The notes under the pieces were generated by a model. The model was not told the origin of the DNA. It did no database searches and worked only from the letters and a program-made list of their open reading frames with translations. DNA of 64,000 nucleotides, taken from the NCBI GenBank assembly GCA_017948555.1, contig JAFMYY010000006.1, positions 185,754 to 249,753 on the forward strand, read 5' to 3'. Made by a program: the position numbers and the translations under genes. This DNA is from Cesiribacteraceae bacterium YIM B00369 (GTDB lineage: Bacteria > Bacteroidota > Bacteroidia > Cytophagales > Cyclobacteriaceae). Positions 25,575-34,495 of this stretch are shown here, one piece after another (within the stretch, counting starts at the first letter, position 1; each line of letters opens with the position of its first letter).

Positions 25575-25911
25575 TAATATTTGGTGAAAAACGCGGCAAT
25601 ATAAACTAATTTATTGTGCTTTTTTTAGTAGCCGTCAGGTTTTTGTTTTACCGGAGGCAGGGTAGTAGTTCATGAACAATTCCTGATGCCGGTTTAGTTT
25701 GTCTATAGCTGAGAATGATTTATATTATCCATTACAAGAGCGTAAATGGATAGCTTTTTTATTTGCTGTTGGCTTTTTTTATTGATAATAATGCGGTACA
25801 GAACAAAAGAAGGAGAGCGGCAGGCTCTCCTTCACTGTTGTAAATTTATGTTGTTATTGCCAGAATGGAATAGCCGGCTTACGGGAGGTGGCCCTGGTTG
25901 CCGGCCGGAAT
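25575..25911. other. Intergenic region with a minus-strand terminator
   Basis: The region of 337 bases between two minus-strand genes holds the terminator at 25809-25833 and probably the promoter of the YkgJ-family gene near 25575-25620. A plus-strand frame of 81 codons (25746-25991) overlaps the lipoprotein gene and shows no family feature. Confidence 0.5.
25809..25833 (-). terminator. Terminator after the DUF4136 lipoprotein gene
   Basis: A ten-pair perfect stem (GAAGGAGAGC with GCTCTCCTTC) with a five-base loop is followed on the minus strand by TTTT. Confidence 0.75.
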
Positions 25912-26517
25912 TTACTGAGCGTTTTCAGGAGCTACCGGATATTCTCCGAAAATATTGGCAATATAGTCGCGGATTGACTCATCCAGATTAGTTTCATCTA
26001 CCGGGGTTTCAGACCATCCTCTCCATATAAGGCTGTTGTTGCTGCGGTCAATTACATCTACCACAAAAGTACCCTCGGTATATTCCACTTCTCTTACGGC
26101 ACCACCCATTGCTGTTACCCTTGGAACAGAAGGATAGTTGCGGTAATAAACAGGGCCCAGTGCCGTTCCTCCACGTAAACCGGGGGTATAATAATTGTAA
26201 CTGGTGTACATAGGATCTCTTTCCAGCCTTTCCTCTTCATCGAACATGGTTTTAACCAGAACGAGCAGGTCGGGTTCCTCTGTATCAAGCTCGTATCCTC
26301 TTGCTTCCATTTGCAGGTTAACCTCATTAACTACCTTTTGCTCTAAAATTGTCTGATACTCAGCAGTGTCGCCACTTGGTAAATAAGCATAGGAATCAAA
26401 TTTGCTGAAATCCACATCTGAAACTTCGTTTGTATTTACGCCGGGGCTGGTGGAGCAGGCAGTAACTAATAAACATAAAAGTATAAAAAGGGGCAGGTAA
26501 GTTTTCTTCTTCATCAT
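25912..26517 (-). CDS. DUF4136 lipoprotein
   Basis: The lipobox LLVTAC places the lipid at Cys 21 of a 201-residue protein. The rest matches the DUF4136 family: DFSKFDSYAYLPSG, then VVNEVNLQMEARGYELDTEEPDLLVLVKTMF, and TFVVDVIDRSNNSLIWRGWSE near the end (shown in pieces). DUF4136 proteins are small Bacteroidetes lipoproteins with an unknown role, possibly at the outer membrane. A second ATG at 26514 is equivalent. A terminator follows the gene at 25809-25833. Confidence 0.85.
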   Translation of the reverse strand: MMKKKTYLPLFILLCLLVTACSTSPGVNTNEVSDVDFSKFDSYAYLPSGDTAEYQTILEQKVVNEVNLQMEARGYELDTEEPDLLVLVKTMFDEEERLERDPMYTSYNYYTPGLRGGTALGPVYYRNYPSVPRVTAMGGAVREVEYTEGTFVVDVIDRSNNSLIWRGWSETPVDETNLDESIRDYIANIFGEYPVAPENAQ

Positions 26518-26600
26518 TATTTTAATTATTTTAATTCTTACTTCTTATTATAAATTCTACGGCTTGGGATTATAAATGTTGGATTTATCAAAGAAGAGTC

Positions 26601-27284
26601 TTATTGGGTGCCTATAGAGTCAGGCTTAATTACCGAGGGCCCCTCTGCCCAGGCCGGGAAAACCGCAGCCAGGCCTTCAACCATAAACTGAACAGCAATT
26701 GCAGCTACCATTATTCCAAAAATCCGGGTAAAGGCAACAAAAAATAGTTCGTCTACCTGGTTTTCTATTTTATAGGAGTAAGCCAGTACCACGGAAAGGA
26801 GGGCAAAGTTAAGCACCAGTACAATGGATAATCCCAGGTAATCCATAAAAAATGTGGCCTTATAGCCGTAAAGCAGAACGGTGGTTATAGAGCCAGGCCC
26901 ACAAAGCATAGGTACAGCGAGGGGAACAAGTATTTTGCGGAATCTCTTTTTGGCAAGTCCATAGGCAGTTTCTGCCTTTTCGTCTCTTTCTTCCAGCTTG
27001 GTAGCCGTTCCCTGAACCATGGAAAGAGCAGTCAGCAGTAGTAAAATACCGCCGGCTATTTTAAAAACCGCAAGGTTTATACCAAAGAAAGTAAGAAGAT
27101 AAGTACCGGTATTTAAAAAAATCAGCAGGATTATTACTGATACAATAGTTACCAGCCAGGCTATTTTTCTTCTTACTTCGGGGCGGGCATCGCCGGTAAG
27201 CTCCTGCCAGATGGGAATAAGACCTACAGGATTGATGATGGCCAGAATGGCGGCAAGGAAGTTGAGCAGGAGGCTCCAGTTCAT
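26601..27284 (-). CDS. MarC/UPF0056-family integral membrane protein
   Basis: The 227-residue protein has six hydrophobic segments. The MarC family start is clear: LLNFLAAILAIINPVGLIPIW, with conserved NP in the first helix, and VPLAVPMLCGPGSITTVLLYGY repeats the same pattern later, as expected from the family's internal duplication. Function is not known; it was once linked with multiple antibiotic resistance but without support. The gene lies on the minus strand between two unrelated genes. Confidence 0.88.
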   Translation of the reverse strand: MNWSLLLNFLAAILAIINPVGLIPIWQELTGDARPEVRRKIAWLVTIVSVIILLIFLNTGTYLLTFFGINLAVFKIAGGILLLLTALSMVQGTATKLEERDEKAETAYGLAKKRFRKILVPLAVPMLCGPGSITTVLLYGYKATFFMDYLGLSIVLVLNFALLSVVLAYSYKIENQVDELFFVAFTRIFGIMVAAIAVQFMVEGLAAVFPAWAEGPSVIKPDSIGTQ

Positions 27285-27389
27285 TTTTAAGTTTTTTTTG
27301 GCTATTCAGTATATGCATCAGAAGAAATGCTTTATTTAAACTGTACCCTTGAGATATGGTTTTTTTGTTCCGGCAGCTTTCTGCTACCT

Positions 27390-27833
27390 TCAGACGATTA
27401 CTTCTTCCACCAGATAGCTGTTTTCATGGGTAAGCTTTACTTTATAAAGCTTTTGGAACCCTTCAGCAAGGGTTGGTATTTGGAGCCTTTTGTAAGTTCC
27501 TCCCACCCCTTTGTCAGGTATTCTGGCTTTTCCTGTGCGGGTGGCATTCCGGCGGATGGCTCCTGAAAGAGAGCTTTCAAAAAAATAGCCAATAGTGGAA
27601 AAACCTGCTTCTATAGCAGGGGTAAGGTACCTGCTGCGCTCTTCAATTGTAGGGTTGGTATTGTCTATTACAAATCGCTGGCCGGTTCTCAGGCACAGTT
27701 CCATAAAGAGCCGCTCGCGGTTTCTGGTCCGTAAGAGGTCCATACTAATCCTTGCATGGGTATGAAAAAAATTCTGCAGGTAAAAAGTTGATTTCCCTGA
27801 GGCCTGAATGCCACAAAAGATAATTGCTTCCAT
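27390..27833 (-). CDS. P-loop nucleotide kinase (polynucleotide kinase-like)
   Basis: The protein has a P-loop GIQASGKST near the N-terminus, an ISMDLLR block, and FVIDNTNPTIEERSRYL, which is typical of AAA-type polynucleotide kinase or zeta-toxin-like kinases. The length of 147 residues is short for a single-domain kinase. The substrate could be the 5' end of RNA or DNA or a small molecule; nothing in the neighbourhood tells. No antitoxin gene is adjacent, so a toxin role has no support. Confidence 0.8.
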   Translation of the reverse strand: MEAIIFCGIQASGKSTFYLQNFFHTHARISMDLLRTRNRERLFMELCLRTGQRFVIDNTNPTIEERSRYLTPAIEAGFSTIGYFFESSLSGAIRRNATRTGKARIPDKGVGGTYKRLQIPTLAEGFQKLYKVKLTHENSYLVEEVIV

Positions 27834-28117
27834 AAAAAATTAAGTATACCAGTGGAATTTAAGTTTTATAATTATGCCTGAATTAACACTTCTTGAGGTG
27901 CCGGTTTAATAATTGGCCGGAAATATAATCTTTTTTAAATAGTTCAGGCTCCCACTTTGCAGCTGATCAGTATGTGGCACAGGGTTGGAATAATTACGTA
28001 TATGCTTAAACTGAGGGCTGTTGCTGTTTGCCGGATTTTGTTACATCAGATATCCTGATGGTAAAAAAATGGTTTTTGCCCGGGGGTATTTTAAAATTAA
28101 GATTCTTTTTTGCTGAT

Positions 28118-28489
28118 ATGGAAAATGCATCATCAAAATTAATGTTTGTTTACAATGCCGAAAATGGTTTGGCACATAAGGCTTTTGATTTTTTGCATAA
28201 AATAGTAAGCCCTGCTACTTACCGGTGTTCTTTATGTGCCATAACTTATGGAAACTTCCGGATGAAAAAAGATTGGAGGCAATTTGTGGAGGAGCTGCCT
28301 TACCAGGTTGTGTTCCGGTACAAAAATGATTTTATGAAAGAGTATCCGCGGCAGAAGGATTTTCCTTCTGTTTATTTTTTTACCGGCAATTCCCTCCGGC
28401 AGCTCATTAGTGCCGGAGAGATGGAGGGAATTGAACTGGAAGAGTTGAAAGGACTAATACAAAAACGCCTGCAGGAGATTAAAGCGTAA
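28118..28489 (+). CDS. Conserved small protein with CSLC motif
   Basis: The 123-residue product starts MENASSKLMFVYNAENGLAHK and continues with KIVSPATYRCSLCAITYGNF and MKKDWRQFVEEL. This order, a VYNA strand, a CxxC pair and then G-F-x-MKK-W, is seen in many bacterial proteins of unknown function, sometimes labelled GTPase without evidence. No nucleotide motif is seen. CxxC could bind zinc or be redox active. The longer frame starting at 28028 is not chosen because the ATG at 28118 begins the conserved part. Confidence 0.7.
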   Translation: MENASSKLMFVYNAENGLAHKAFDFLHKIVSPATYRCSLCAITYGNFRMKKDWRQFVEELPYQVVFRYKNDFMKEYPRQKDFPSVYFFTGNSLRQLISAGEMEGIELEELKGLIQKRLQEIKA

Positions 28490-28513
28490 GAACTTGTTCA
28501 ATACTTTTAACCC

Positions 28514-29680
28514 CTACCTGAAAGTGATAGCATTTTTAAGGTTAGATGTACTAAGCTTATCCCGCAGTTTCGTACAGGGCTTCTCATAAAAATTGTATAC
28601 AATAGTGGAGACCCAGAAAGTAACAGCCCAGAAAACACCAATAGCAATAACAGCCTCTGATAAAGTTACAGGTTTGTAAATGTAATTCTGGAGAGTCATG
28701 ATAATGGAAAAGTGCAGCAGGTATACTGAATAGGAAATAACGCTCAGGTGAGTGGTAAGCCGCATAAAAAAATTTCTCCGCTGTGGATTAATGCTGTTCG
28801 CTAATGGAAGAAAACACACAAAGAAAAGGCTCATTGCAGGGAAGAAAAACGTTTTTGTGAGGAGTCCGGCCCCTGAAAAGCCATTAGGTATAATATCAGT
28901 TGCAAAGAAGTAAACCAATACCCCTAACGGAATGAGGCTGTAGAGGAGAAAACGATACCTGTTTCTTTGCCAGAACTTTGGGAAATGAAAGTAAATATAA
29001 GAAGCAATAACGCCAGTAAGAATGGAGTCCAGTCGCAGAAGAGCCAGCCGCCTGACCCCATTGTCCCACGGAAGGCTCTGGTTAAGGTAAATAACTGTTC
29101 CCCGGAGAGTAAGAACAAGCACAAAAAATGCAACGATAAAATAAATGAAGGAATGTTGCTTTTTTTTGAGCCGTACAAGGCCGGAAAAGACCAGTAAAAG
29201 AAAAGGGAAGGATAGATAGAACCACTCTTCAACTGACAGACTCCAGGCTTCATCAAAGCTATCCGGATGGAGTGATACTATGTTCTGCGAAAAAAATAAA
29301 AAGCGCCAGTCGAACTCCAGTCTTTGGAATAAAAAGTATGCAAGCAGGAAATTCAGCAGCAAGACCAGATAATAAAGTGGAATTGTGCGGAACCACCTTC
29401 TGATCCAGAATTCTTTAAGACTGCGAAAGCTGAATCGTTCCTCTTTGTAGTATGTTTTAATCAGGATAGTGCCGATCAAAAAGCCGCTTAATACAAAAAA
29501 CAATTCCACGCCAAGTACTCCGGCAAAGTGGGTGTATTTGTTAGTTGATACATAAGGGTTTAAAAATTCGCACCCATGAGCAATAAGTACCAGGAATATT
29601 GCTGCAGCTCTTATTATATCTAATCCAAATATTCTTTTTGCAGAAGCGGCTTCTTCAACCGTTAATAGTTTCTTCAGCAT
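28514..29680 (-). CDS. Acyltransferase 3 family (OafA/YrhL-like) membrane protein
   Basis: The protein (388 residues) begins with GLDIIRAAAIFLVLIAHGCEF, which carries the R and H typical of the family's first helix. Next come FFVLSGFLIGTILI and the R-rich loop EFWIRRWFRTIPLYYLVL. About ten helices follow. Such enzymes move acetyl or other acyl groups to sugars of O-antigen, peptidoglycan or other surface polymers. No polysaccharide locus is adjacent. It is convergent with the CSLC-motif gene. Confidence 0.87.
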   Translation of the reverse strand: MLKKLLTVEEAASAKRIFGLDIIRAAAIFLVLIAHGCEFLNPYVSTNKYTHFAGVLGVELFFVLSGFLIGTILIKTYYKEERFSFRSLKEFWIRRWFRTIPLYYLVLLLNFLLAYFLFQRLEFDWRFLFFSQNIVSLHPDSFDEAWSLSVEEWFYLSFPFLLLVFSGLVRLKKKQHSFIYFIVAFFVLVLTLRGTVIYLNQSLPWDNGVRRLALLRLDSILTGVIASYIYFHFPKFWQRNRYRFLLYSLIPLGVLVYFFATDIIPNGFSGAGLLTKTFFFPAMSLFFVCFLPLANSINPQRRNFFMRLTTHLSVISYSVYLLHFSIIMTLQNYIYKPVTLSEAVIAIGVFWAVTFWVSTIVYNFYEKPCTKLRDKLSTSNLKNAITFR

Positions 29681-30350
29681 GACAAAAAATGATAAGAAAA
29701 TTAAAAAAATCAGACTTGCAGCCCGTTCTCTTCCGGCTGAAGAAACATCAGGCTGTTAATAAAAAAAACAAATAAGATGGTTGGTAACAGGATCACATAC
29801 TTTGCTGTGCTGTTTTGTCGGGTACATAAAAAATAAGTACCATCTAAAAAATGATATTCAGGACAGGAAGCGCCTGTTTCATAGGTTTATCAGGGTAGTC
29901 CGGTTAATCAGGTGGGATAGAAACTTCAGATTCACATATTTAATTACATGAGTTTAGGTTTTCATATTTTAGAACGAAAAGAGGTTCGCTTGGTTTCGCT
30001 TTGTGCTTTTATTTAAATGTTAACTTTTGCTGTTCAGATTGACTGATAGCGTTATTGTATTGATTTGAAGGTTTTTAAGGAGGTTTTTGTTGGGTTGACA
30101 GCAGGTAAGTTGGTAAATACGTGTTTATTCAAATAATATTTTATTAGGATTAATTCGCGAATTCATGAGCGGAAGTAAAAAAAATTATCCGGCTTATTTT
30201 AGTTTTCTTTACCCGATTGAATAATTTAAATATAAAACTTTAACTTTTGTTAGGTTAAATAAAAAAACACAGGCTCCCCTTTGAATTTGAGAGAGCCTGT
30301 GTTTTAAATTAAAATACGGCCGGACCTTCTTTGCTAAAGGAATGCCCTGA
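29681..30350. other. AT-rich gap with a terminator for mqo
   Basis: No gene is visible in these 670 bases. The part nearest to mqo carries the terminator at 30264-30305. The rest is AT-rich with no frame above 60 codons apart from one that overlaps the mqo end, and no recognisable promoter pair was found for the acyltransferase gene at 29680. Confidence 0.6.
30264..30305 (-). terminator. Terminator after mqo
   Basis: A perfect 13-pair stem (AAAACACAGGCTC at 30264-30276 with GAGCCTGTGTTTT at 30293-30305) is followed on the minus strand by a run of T. It could also stop plus-strand transcripts, since T bases follow on that side too. Confidence 0.85.
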
Positions 30351-31865
30351 TCAGGAATGAACAGTTTGCTTTTCAGATATATGAAGAGCTTCACCGGTCC
30401 GGATTCTGGTTAACCTGCATAGTTCCTGGTCCTTTGCTAAGGATTGGCCATAGGTAGGAATAATCTCCTTAAGCCTGGTTTGCCACTCCTCCGACTCAAA
30501 CTTTTCTTTAAAGCATTTCCGGAAGAGTTCCAGCATAATAGATGCAGCTGTAGAGGCACCCGGGGAGGCACCCAGTAAGGCTGCCAGGCTTCCGTCGGAG
30601 GCACTTACAATTTCGGTTCCGAATTCAAGAACGCCACCATGTTTAGGGTCTTTCTTTATTACCTGTACCCTTTTACCGGCCTCCTGCAGCACCCAGTTGT
30701 CCATTTTAGCGTCAGGCAGGTACTGCTTCAGTGCCTCAAAACGATCTTCCGGCGACTGGCGTACCTGGTTAATCAGGTATTTGGTCAGCGACATATTGTC
30801 GGCACCGGCTGAAAGCATAGGCCGCAGATTATTCGCTTTTATCGAAAGTGGCAGATCAAGTTTAGATCCTTGTTTGAGGAACTTAGTGGTAAAGCCGGCA
30901 TAAGGGCCAAAAAGAAGTGCCTTTTCTCCATTTATAATTCTGGTGTCCAGGTGAGGTACCGACATAGGCGGAGAACCTACAGATGCTTTTCCATATACTT
31001 TGGCATGGTGTTGCCTGATAATATCAGGGTTTTTGCAAATGAGCCACTGGCCACTTACAGGAAACCCGCCAAAGCCTTTTCCTTCAGGAATACCTGATTT
31101 TAATAATAGTGGCAATGCACCGCCTCCTGCCCCCAGGAACACAAAGCCTGCTTTTACCTTTCTTTTGTTCCCTGTAATAGTATCCTTCACCTTTATATTC
31201 CAGCTGGAGTCCTCCTCCTGCTTCAGCTTGCGTACTTCGTGGTTAGTGTGCAGGGTTACGCCAGGCATTTCCTTCAGCTTATTGATCATTCCACGCGAAA
31301 GGGCACCAAAATTAACATCAGTTCCAATGCCCATATAGGTGGCAGCCACTTTTTCCGAATTATTACGGCCTTTCATTACAAGGGGCATCCATTCAGTCAG
31401 CTCAGAGATGTCTTCCGAGTACTTCATGCCTTCAAAAAGGGGCGATTTCAGGAGTGCATTATAACGCTTCTTTAAAAAATTAACATTGTTTTCTCCCCAG
31501 ACAAAGCTCAGGTGTGGAACCTTATGAATAAAAGATTCCGGTTTATCAAAATAACCCTTTTGGAGAAGGAAGGAATAGAATTGCCGTGAAACAAGAAATG
31601 ATTCTGCAATTTTTATAGCCTTGGACGTTTCTATTGAACCATCAGCCAGCTCGGGAGTATAGTTCAGCTCGCAAAAGGCAGAATGTCCTGTGCCTGCATT
31701 ATTCATAGCATCCGAACTCTCAGCAGCTACTTCATCCAGCCTTTCGAAAATTTCTATGGTCAAATCGGGCTGTAGTTCTTTCAGCAGTACCCCTAAAGTG
31801 GCACTCATTATACCGGCGCCAACTAAAACTACATCAGGATTTGTTTCATTAGATTTGATGTCCAT
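30351..31865 (-). CDS. mqo: Malate:quinone oxidoreductase
   Basis: Mqo is a membrane-associated FAD enzyme that oxidises malate to oxaloacetate and passes electrons to quinone. The 504 residues start with VVLVGAGIMSATLGVLLKEL, the FAD-binding fold, and then ESSDAMNNAGTGHSAFCELNYT, the strongest family signature. FGALSRGMINKL and TCRTTRIRTGEAL-like C-terminal parts also fit. It can replace or support malate dehydrogenase in the citric acid cycle; sucA-sucB-lpdA in the same window belong to that cycle. The ATG at 31865 is preceded by an AT-rich leader. Confidence 0.95.
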   Translation of the reverse strand: MDIKSNETNPDVVLVGAGIMSATLGVLLKELQPDLTIEIFERLDEVAAESSDAMNNAGTGHSAFCELNYTPELADGSIETSKAIKIAESFLVSRQFYSFLLQKGYFDKPESFIHKVPHLSFVWGENNVNFLKKRYNALLKSPLFEGMKYSEDISELTEWMPLVMKGRNNSEKVAATYMGIGTDVNFGALSRGMINKLKEMPGVTLHTNHEVRKLKQEEDSSWNIKVKDTITGNKRKVKAGFVFLGAGGGALPLLLKSGIPEGKGFGGFPVSGQWLICKNPDIIRQHHAKVYGKASVGSPPMSVPHLDTRIINGEKALLFGPYAGFTTKFLKQGSKLDLPLSIKANNLRPMLSAGADNMSLTKYLINQVRQSPEDRFEALKQYLPDAKMDNWVLQEAGKRVQVIKKDPKHGGVLEFGTEIVSASDGSLAALLGASPGASTAASIMLELFRKCFKEKFESEEWQTRLKEIIPTYGQSLAKDQELCRLTRIRTGEALHISEKQTVHS

Positions 31866-32635
31866 AATTAAATAAGGCTAAAGTCAAATGTTTATTACTC
31901 AAAGGAATTGTTCCACCTATTTGTTACCATAGCAGGAGAATATCTTTTTTCGGGCTTCTGATGGTAAAGAATTTTTAATCCTTGTAAACCTGCTTTTTTA
32001 TCATGATTTTTCATCCGGAGGATTTCCGGAAAACAGAATTTCCTTTGGAATTGGTTCTGTTTCAGTAAAGTGGAAATACCGGCAGGATGACAAATACTTA
32101 AAGAGGGTATAAGCATCTTCAGGTTTACTTCCTTTGCAGGTATCATCTTGTAAAACAGGTTTTTTTGATGTGCAAAGTTAAGTAAAATATCCTGAACCAA
32201 ACCCTTGGTAATGCTCTAAATTCAGCGGGGATAAATAAGGATGAAGATTGGTGGTGCAGAATAAAATATGGTGTTTGCGGGAGGTTATTGTTGTTACAAG
32301 CGGTAGTGTTTCTGTTTTTCTCCTGAGTGTTTTATGTGCAATCGATACTTTCCTAATTTTCTATTTTCTGTAAAACAGATTTTGTGAATGAAATCCGGGA
32401 TCTTCCGGAAAGGTTGTCCGGCTTTAGAGAGGAGCCCCCGGGAGATGCTGTTTTAATTTTTTTCTGGACCTGCTCTTTTATTATAGATGGTGCTCAACAT
32501 GGAGTTTTTTGTTGCGGGTATATATAAAAGAAAAAGCCCGGCAGTTAAGTTATTGCAGGGCTTTTTCAATATTTTCTGATTTTAGTATTCTTTGTTTCAG
32601 GCGGCTTATCTTATTAATGTTCCGCTAAACTGCTC
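31866..32635. other. Intergenic region between mqo and glmS
   Basis: A 770-base gap between two minus-strand genes. The terminator of glmS occupies 32530-32567. The 101-codon minus-strand frame at 31895-32200 has no family feature and is not counted as a gene. The mqo promoter is expected near 31870-31920 but no clear TAnnTTTG box is present. Confidence 0.55.
32530..32567 (-). terminator. Terminator after glmS
   Basis: GAAAAAGCCC at 32530-32539 pairs with GGGCTTTTTC at 32558-32567, and three more pairs (GCA with TGC) lie inside after one mismatch. On the minus strand it runs into TTTT. Confidence 0.8.
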
Positions 32636-34474
32636 TTACTCTACTGTAACGCTTTTTGCCAGGTTTCGTGGCTGGTCTACATTACAGCCGCGCATTACCG
32701 CAATATGGTAGGAGAGGAGCTGAAGAGGAATTACAGAAACCAGTGGCATAAGCACCTCGTTTACGGCAGGTACTTCTATTACAAACTCTGCCATATCAGG
32801 AATAATATCATCACCTTCGGTTACAATTGCAATTACCCTGCCTTTCCGTGAACGGACTTCCTGAATATTGGAAACGATCTTATCGTAAGAGCTGTCACGT
32901 GTTGCAATAAATACAACCGGCATTTCTTTGTCTATAAGAGCAATAGGTCCGTGCTTCATTTCTGCCGCAGGGTAACCTTCTGCATGTATATAGGAAATCT
33001 CTTTTAGTTTAAGGGCTCCTTCAAGTGCCACCGGGAAGTTAAAGCCACGGCCCAGGTAAAGGAAGTTTCTTGAATCCTTAAAGATTTCGGAGATTGCTTT
33101 TATCTCATCATTCAGCTCAAGGGCCTTCTCTACTTTTGCCGGAATAGTTTCCAGCTCAACCAGCATCTCTTTGTATTTGCTCAGGGTAATGGTGCCACGT
33201 TTATGGGCTACCCTTAAAGCAATCATGGAAAGAACGGTTAACTGTGCAGTAAATGCTTTTGTGCTGGCTACACCAATTTCCGGACCGGCGTGGGTATATG
33301 CTCCTTCGTGCGATGCGCGGGCAATAGAAGAGCCTACAATATTACAAACACCAAAGATTATAGCGCCTTTGCTCTTTGCCAGTTCAATGGCAGCCAGGGT
33401 ATCGGCAGTTTCACCTGATTGTGAAATGGCAATAACCACATCGCCTTCATTAATTACCGGATTCCGGTACCTGAATTCCGATGCGTATTCCACCTCTACC
33501 GGTATGCGGCAAAACTCTTCAAAGATATACTCAGCCACCAGGCCGGCATGCCAAGAAGTGCCACAGGCAATAATGATGATACGTTCTGCATTGTTCAGCT
33601 TTGTTTCATACTCCCTGATGCCTCCCATGCGGAGGTAACCTTCGCCTGCGTTTAAGCGGCCACGCATACAGTCAGCAATAGAACGTGGCTGTTCAAATAT
33701 TTCCTTCAACATGAAATGTTCGAAGCCATTCTTTTCAATAGCTTCCAGCTCCATGTCCAAAGTCTGGATGTATGGGTTCTTTGGAACGTCCTGAGTATTA
33801 CGGATGCTCAGTTTATTTTCTTTTATTACGGCAATTTCAAAATCGTTCAGGTATACAACTTCATTTGTATACTCAATGATAGGAGTTGCGTCAGAGGCAA
33901 GGAAGAATTCATTTTTGCCGATTCCAATTACGAGTGGACTGCCTTTGCGGGCAGCTACCAGAGAACCGGGATCGTCTTCGCACATTACTACAATAGCATA
34001 GGCACCCACTACTTTGGTAAGAGCAAGGCGAACTGCTTCTTCAAGCGAGCAATTTTCGTGGTGCTGAATGTCTTCAATAAAGTGAATGAGCACTTCGGTG
34101 TCAGTTTCACTTATAAACTCATGACCTTTCTTAATAAGTTCTTTTTTAAGAGAGCCATAATTCTCTATAATACCGTTGTGGATAATGGCAAGCTTATTAT
34201 TAGAAGAGTAATGCGGGTGAGCATTTACATCGCTTGGAGCCCCGTGGGTGGCCCAGCGGGTATGGCCCATAGCAACATTGCTGCTAAGGTCTTTATCCTT
34301 TACATAATTTTCAAGTTCAACAACTTTGCCTTCTTTCTTGAAAACCTTTAACTGGTCGTTATTTATAACAGCTACACCAGCACTATCATAACCCCGGTAT
34401 TCAAGGCGCTTCAGGCCTTTTACCACTACGGGATATGCATCCCTGTGTCCAATATATCCAACAATTCCGCACAT
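32636..34474 (-). CDS. glmS: Glutamine-fructose-6-phosphate aminotransferase (isomerizing)
   Basis: GlmS makes glucosamine 6-phosphate from fructose 6-phosphate and glutamine, the first step to UDP-GlcNAc for peptidoglycan and lipid A. The N-terminal Cys2 (MCGIVGYIGHRDA) is the glutaminase nucleophile, and RLEYRGYDSAGVAV follows. The isomerase half has two SIS domains (SQSGETADTLAAI, then CGTSWHAG) and the end DQPRNLAKSVTVE. The 612 residues are normal. It follows the DUF4270 gene by 21 bases, so it probably shares its transcript. No glmS ribozyme was looked for in the short upstream gap; it would not fit there. Confidence 0.97.
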   Translation of the reverse strand: MCGIVGYIGHRDAYPVVVKGLKRLEYRGYDSAGVAVINNDQLKVFKKEGKVVELENYVKDKDLSSNVAMGHTRWATHGAPSDVNAHPHYSSNNKLAIIHNGIIENYGSLKKELIKKGHEFISETDTEVLIHFIEDIQHHENCSLEEAVRLALTKVVGAYAIVVMCEDDPGSLVAARKGSPLVIGIGKNEFFLASDATPIIEYTNEVVYLNDFEIAVIKENKLSIRNTQDVPKNPYIQTLDMELEAIEKNGFEHFMLKEIFEQPRSIADCMRGRLNAGEGYLRMGGIREYETKLNNAERIIIIACGTSWHAGLVAEYIFEEFCRIPVEVEYASEFRYRNPVINEGDVVIAISQSGETADTLAAIELAKSKGAIIFGVCNIVGSSIARASHEGAYTHAGPEIGVASTKAFTAQLTVLSMIALRVAHKRGTITLSKYKEMLVELETIPAKVEKALELNDEIKAISEIFKDSRNFLYLGRGFNFPVALEGALKLKEISYIHAEGYPAAEMKHGPIALIDKEMPVVFIATRDSSYDKIVSNIQEVRSRKGRVIAIVTEGDDIIPDMAEFVIEVPAVNEVLMPLVSVIPLQLLSYHIAVMRGCNVDQPRNLAKSVTVE

Positions 34475-34495
34475 ACGCCAATGCTATTTAATTAA

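Noticed and set aside
25746..25991. 81-codon plus-strand frame with hydrophobic start
   Set aside because: It runs across a terminator and into the antisense of the DUF4136 gene.
27390..27833. Zeta-type toxin
   Set aside because: The P-loop fits, but no antitoxin gene is adjacent and the toxin-specific features cannot be shown.
31895..32200. 101-codon minus-strand frame between mqo and glmS
   Set aside because: No domain, no ribosome site and mixed composition; more likely chance.
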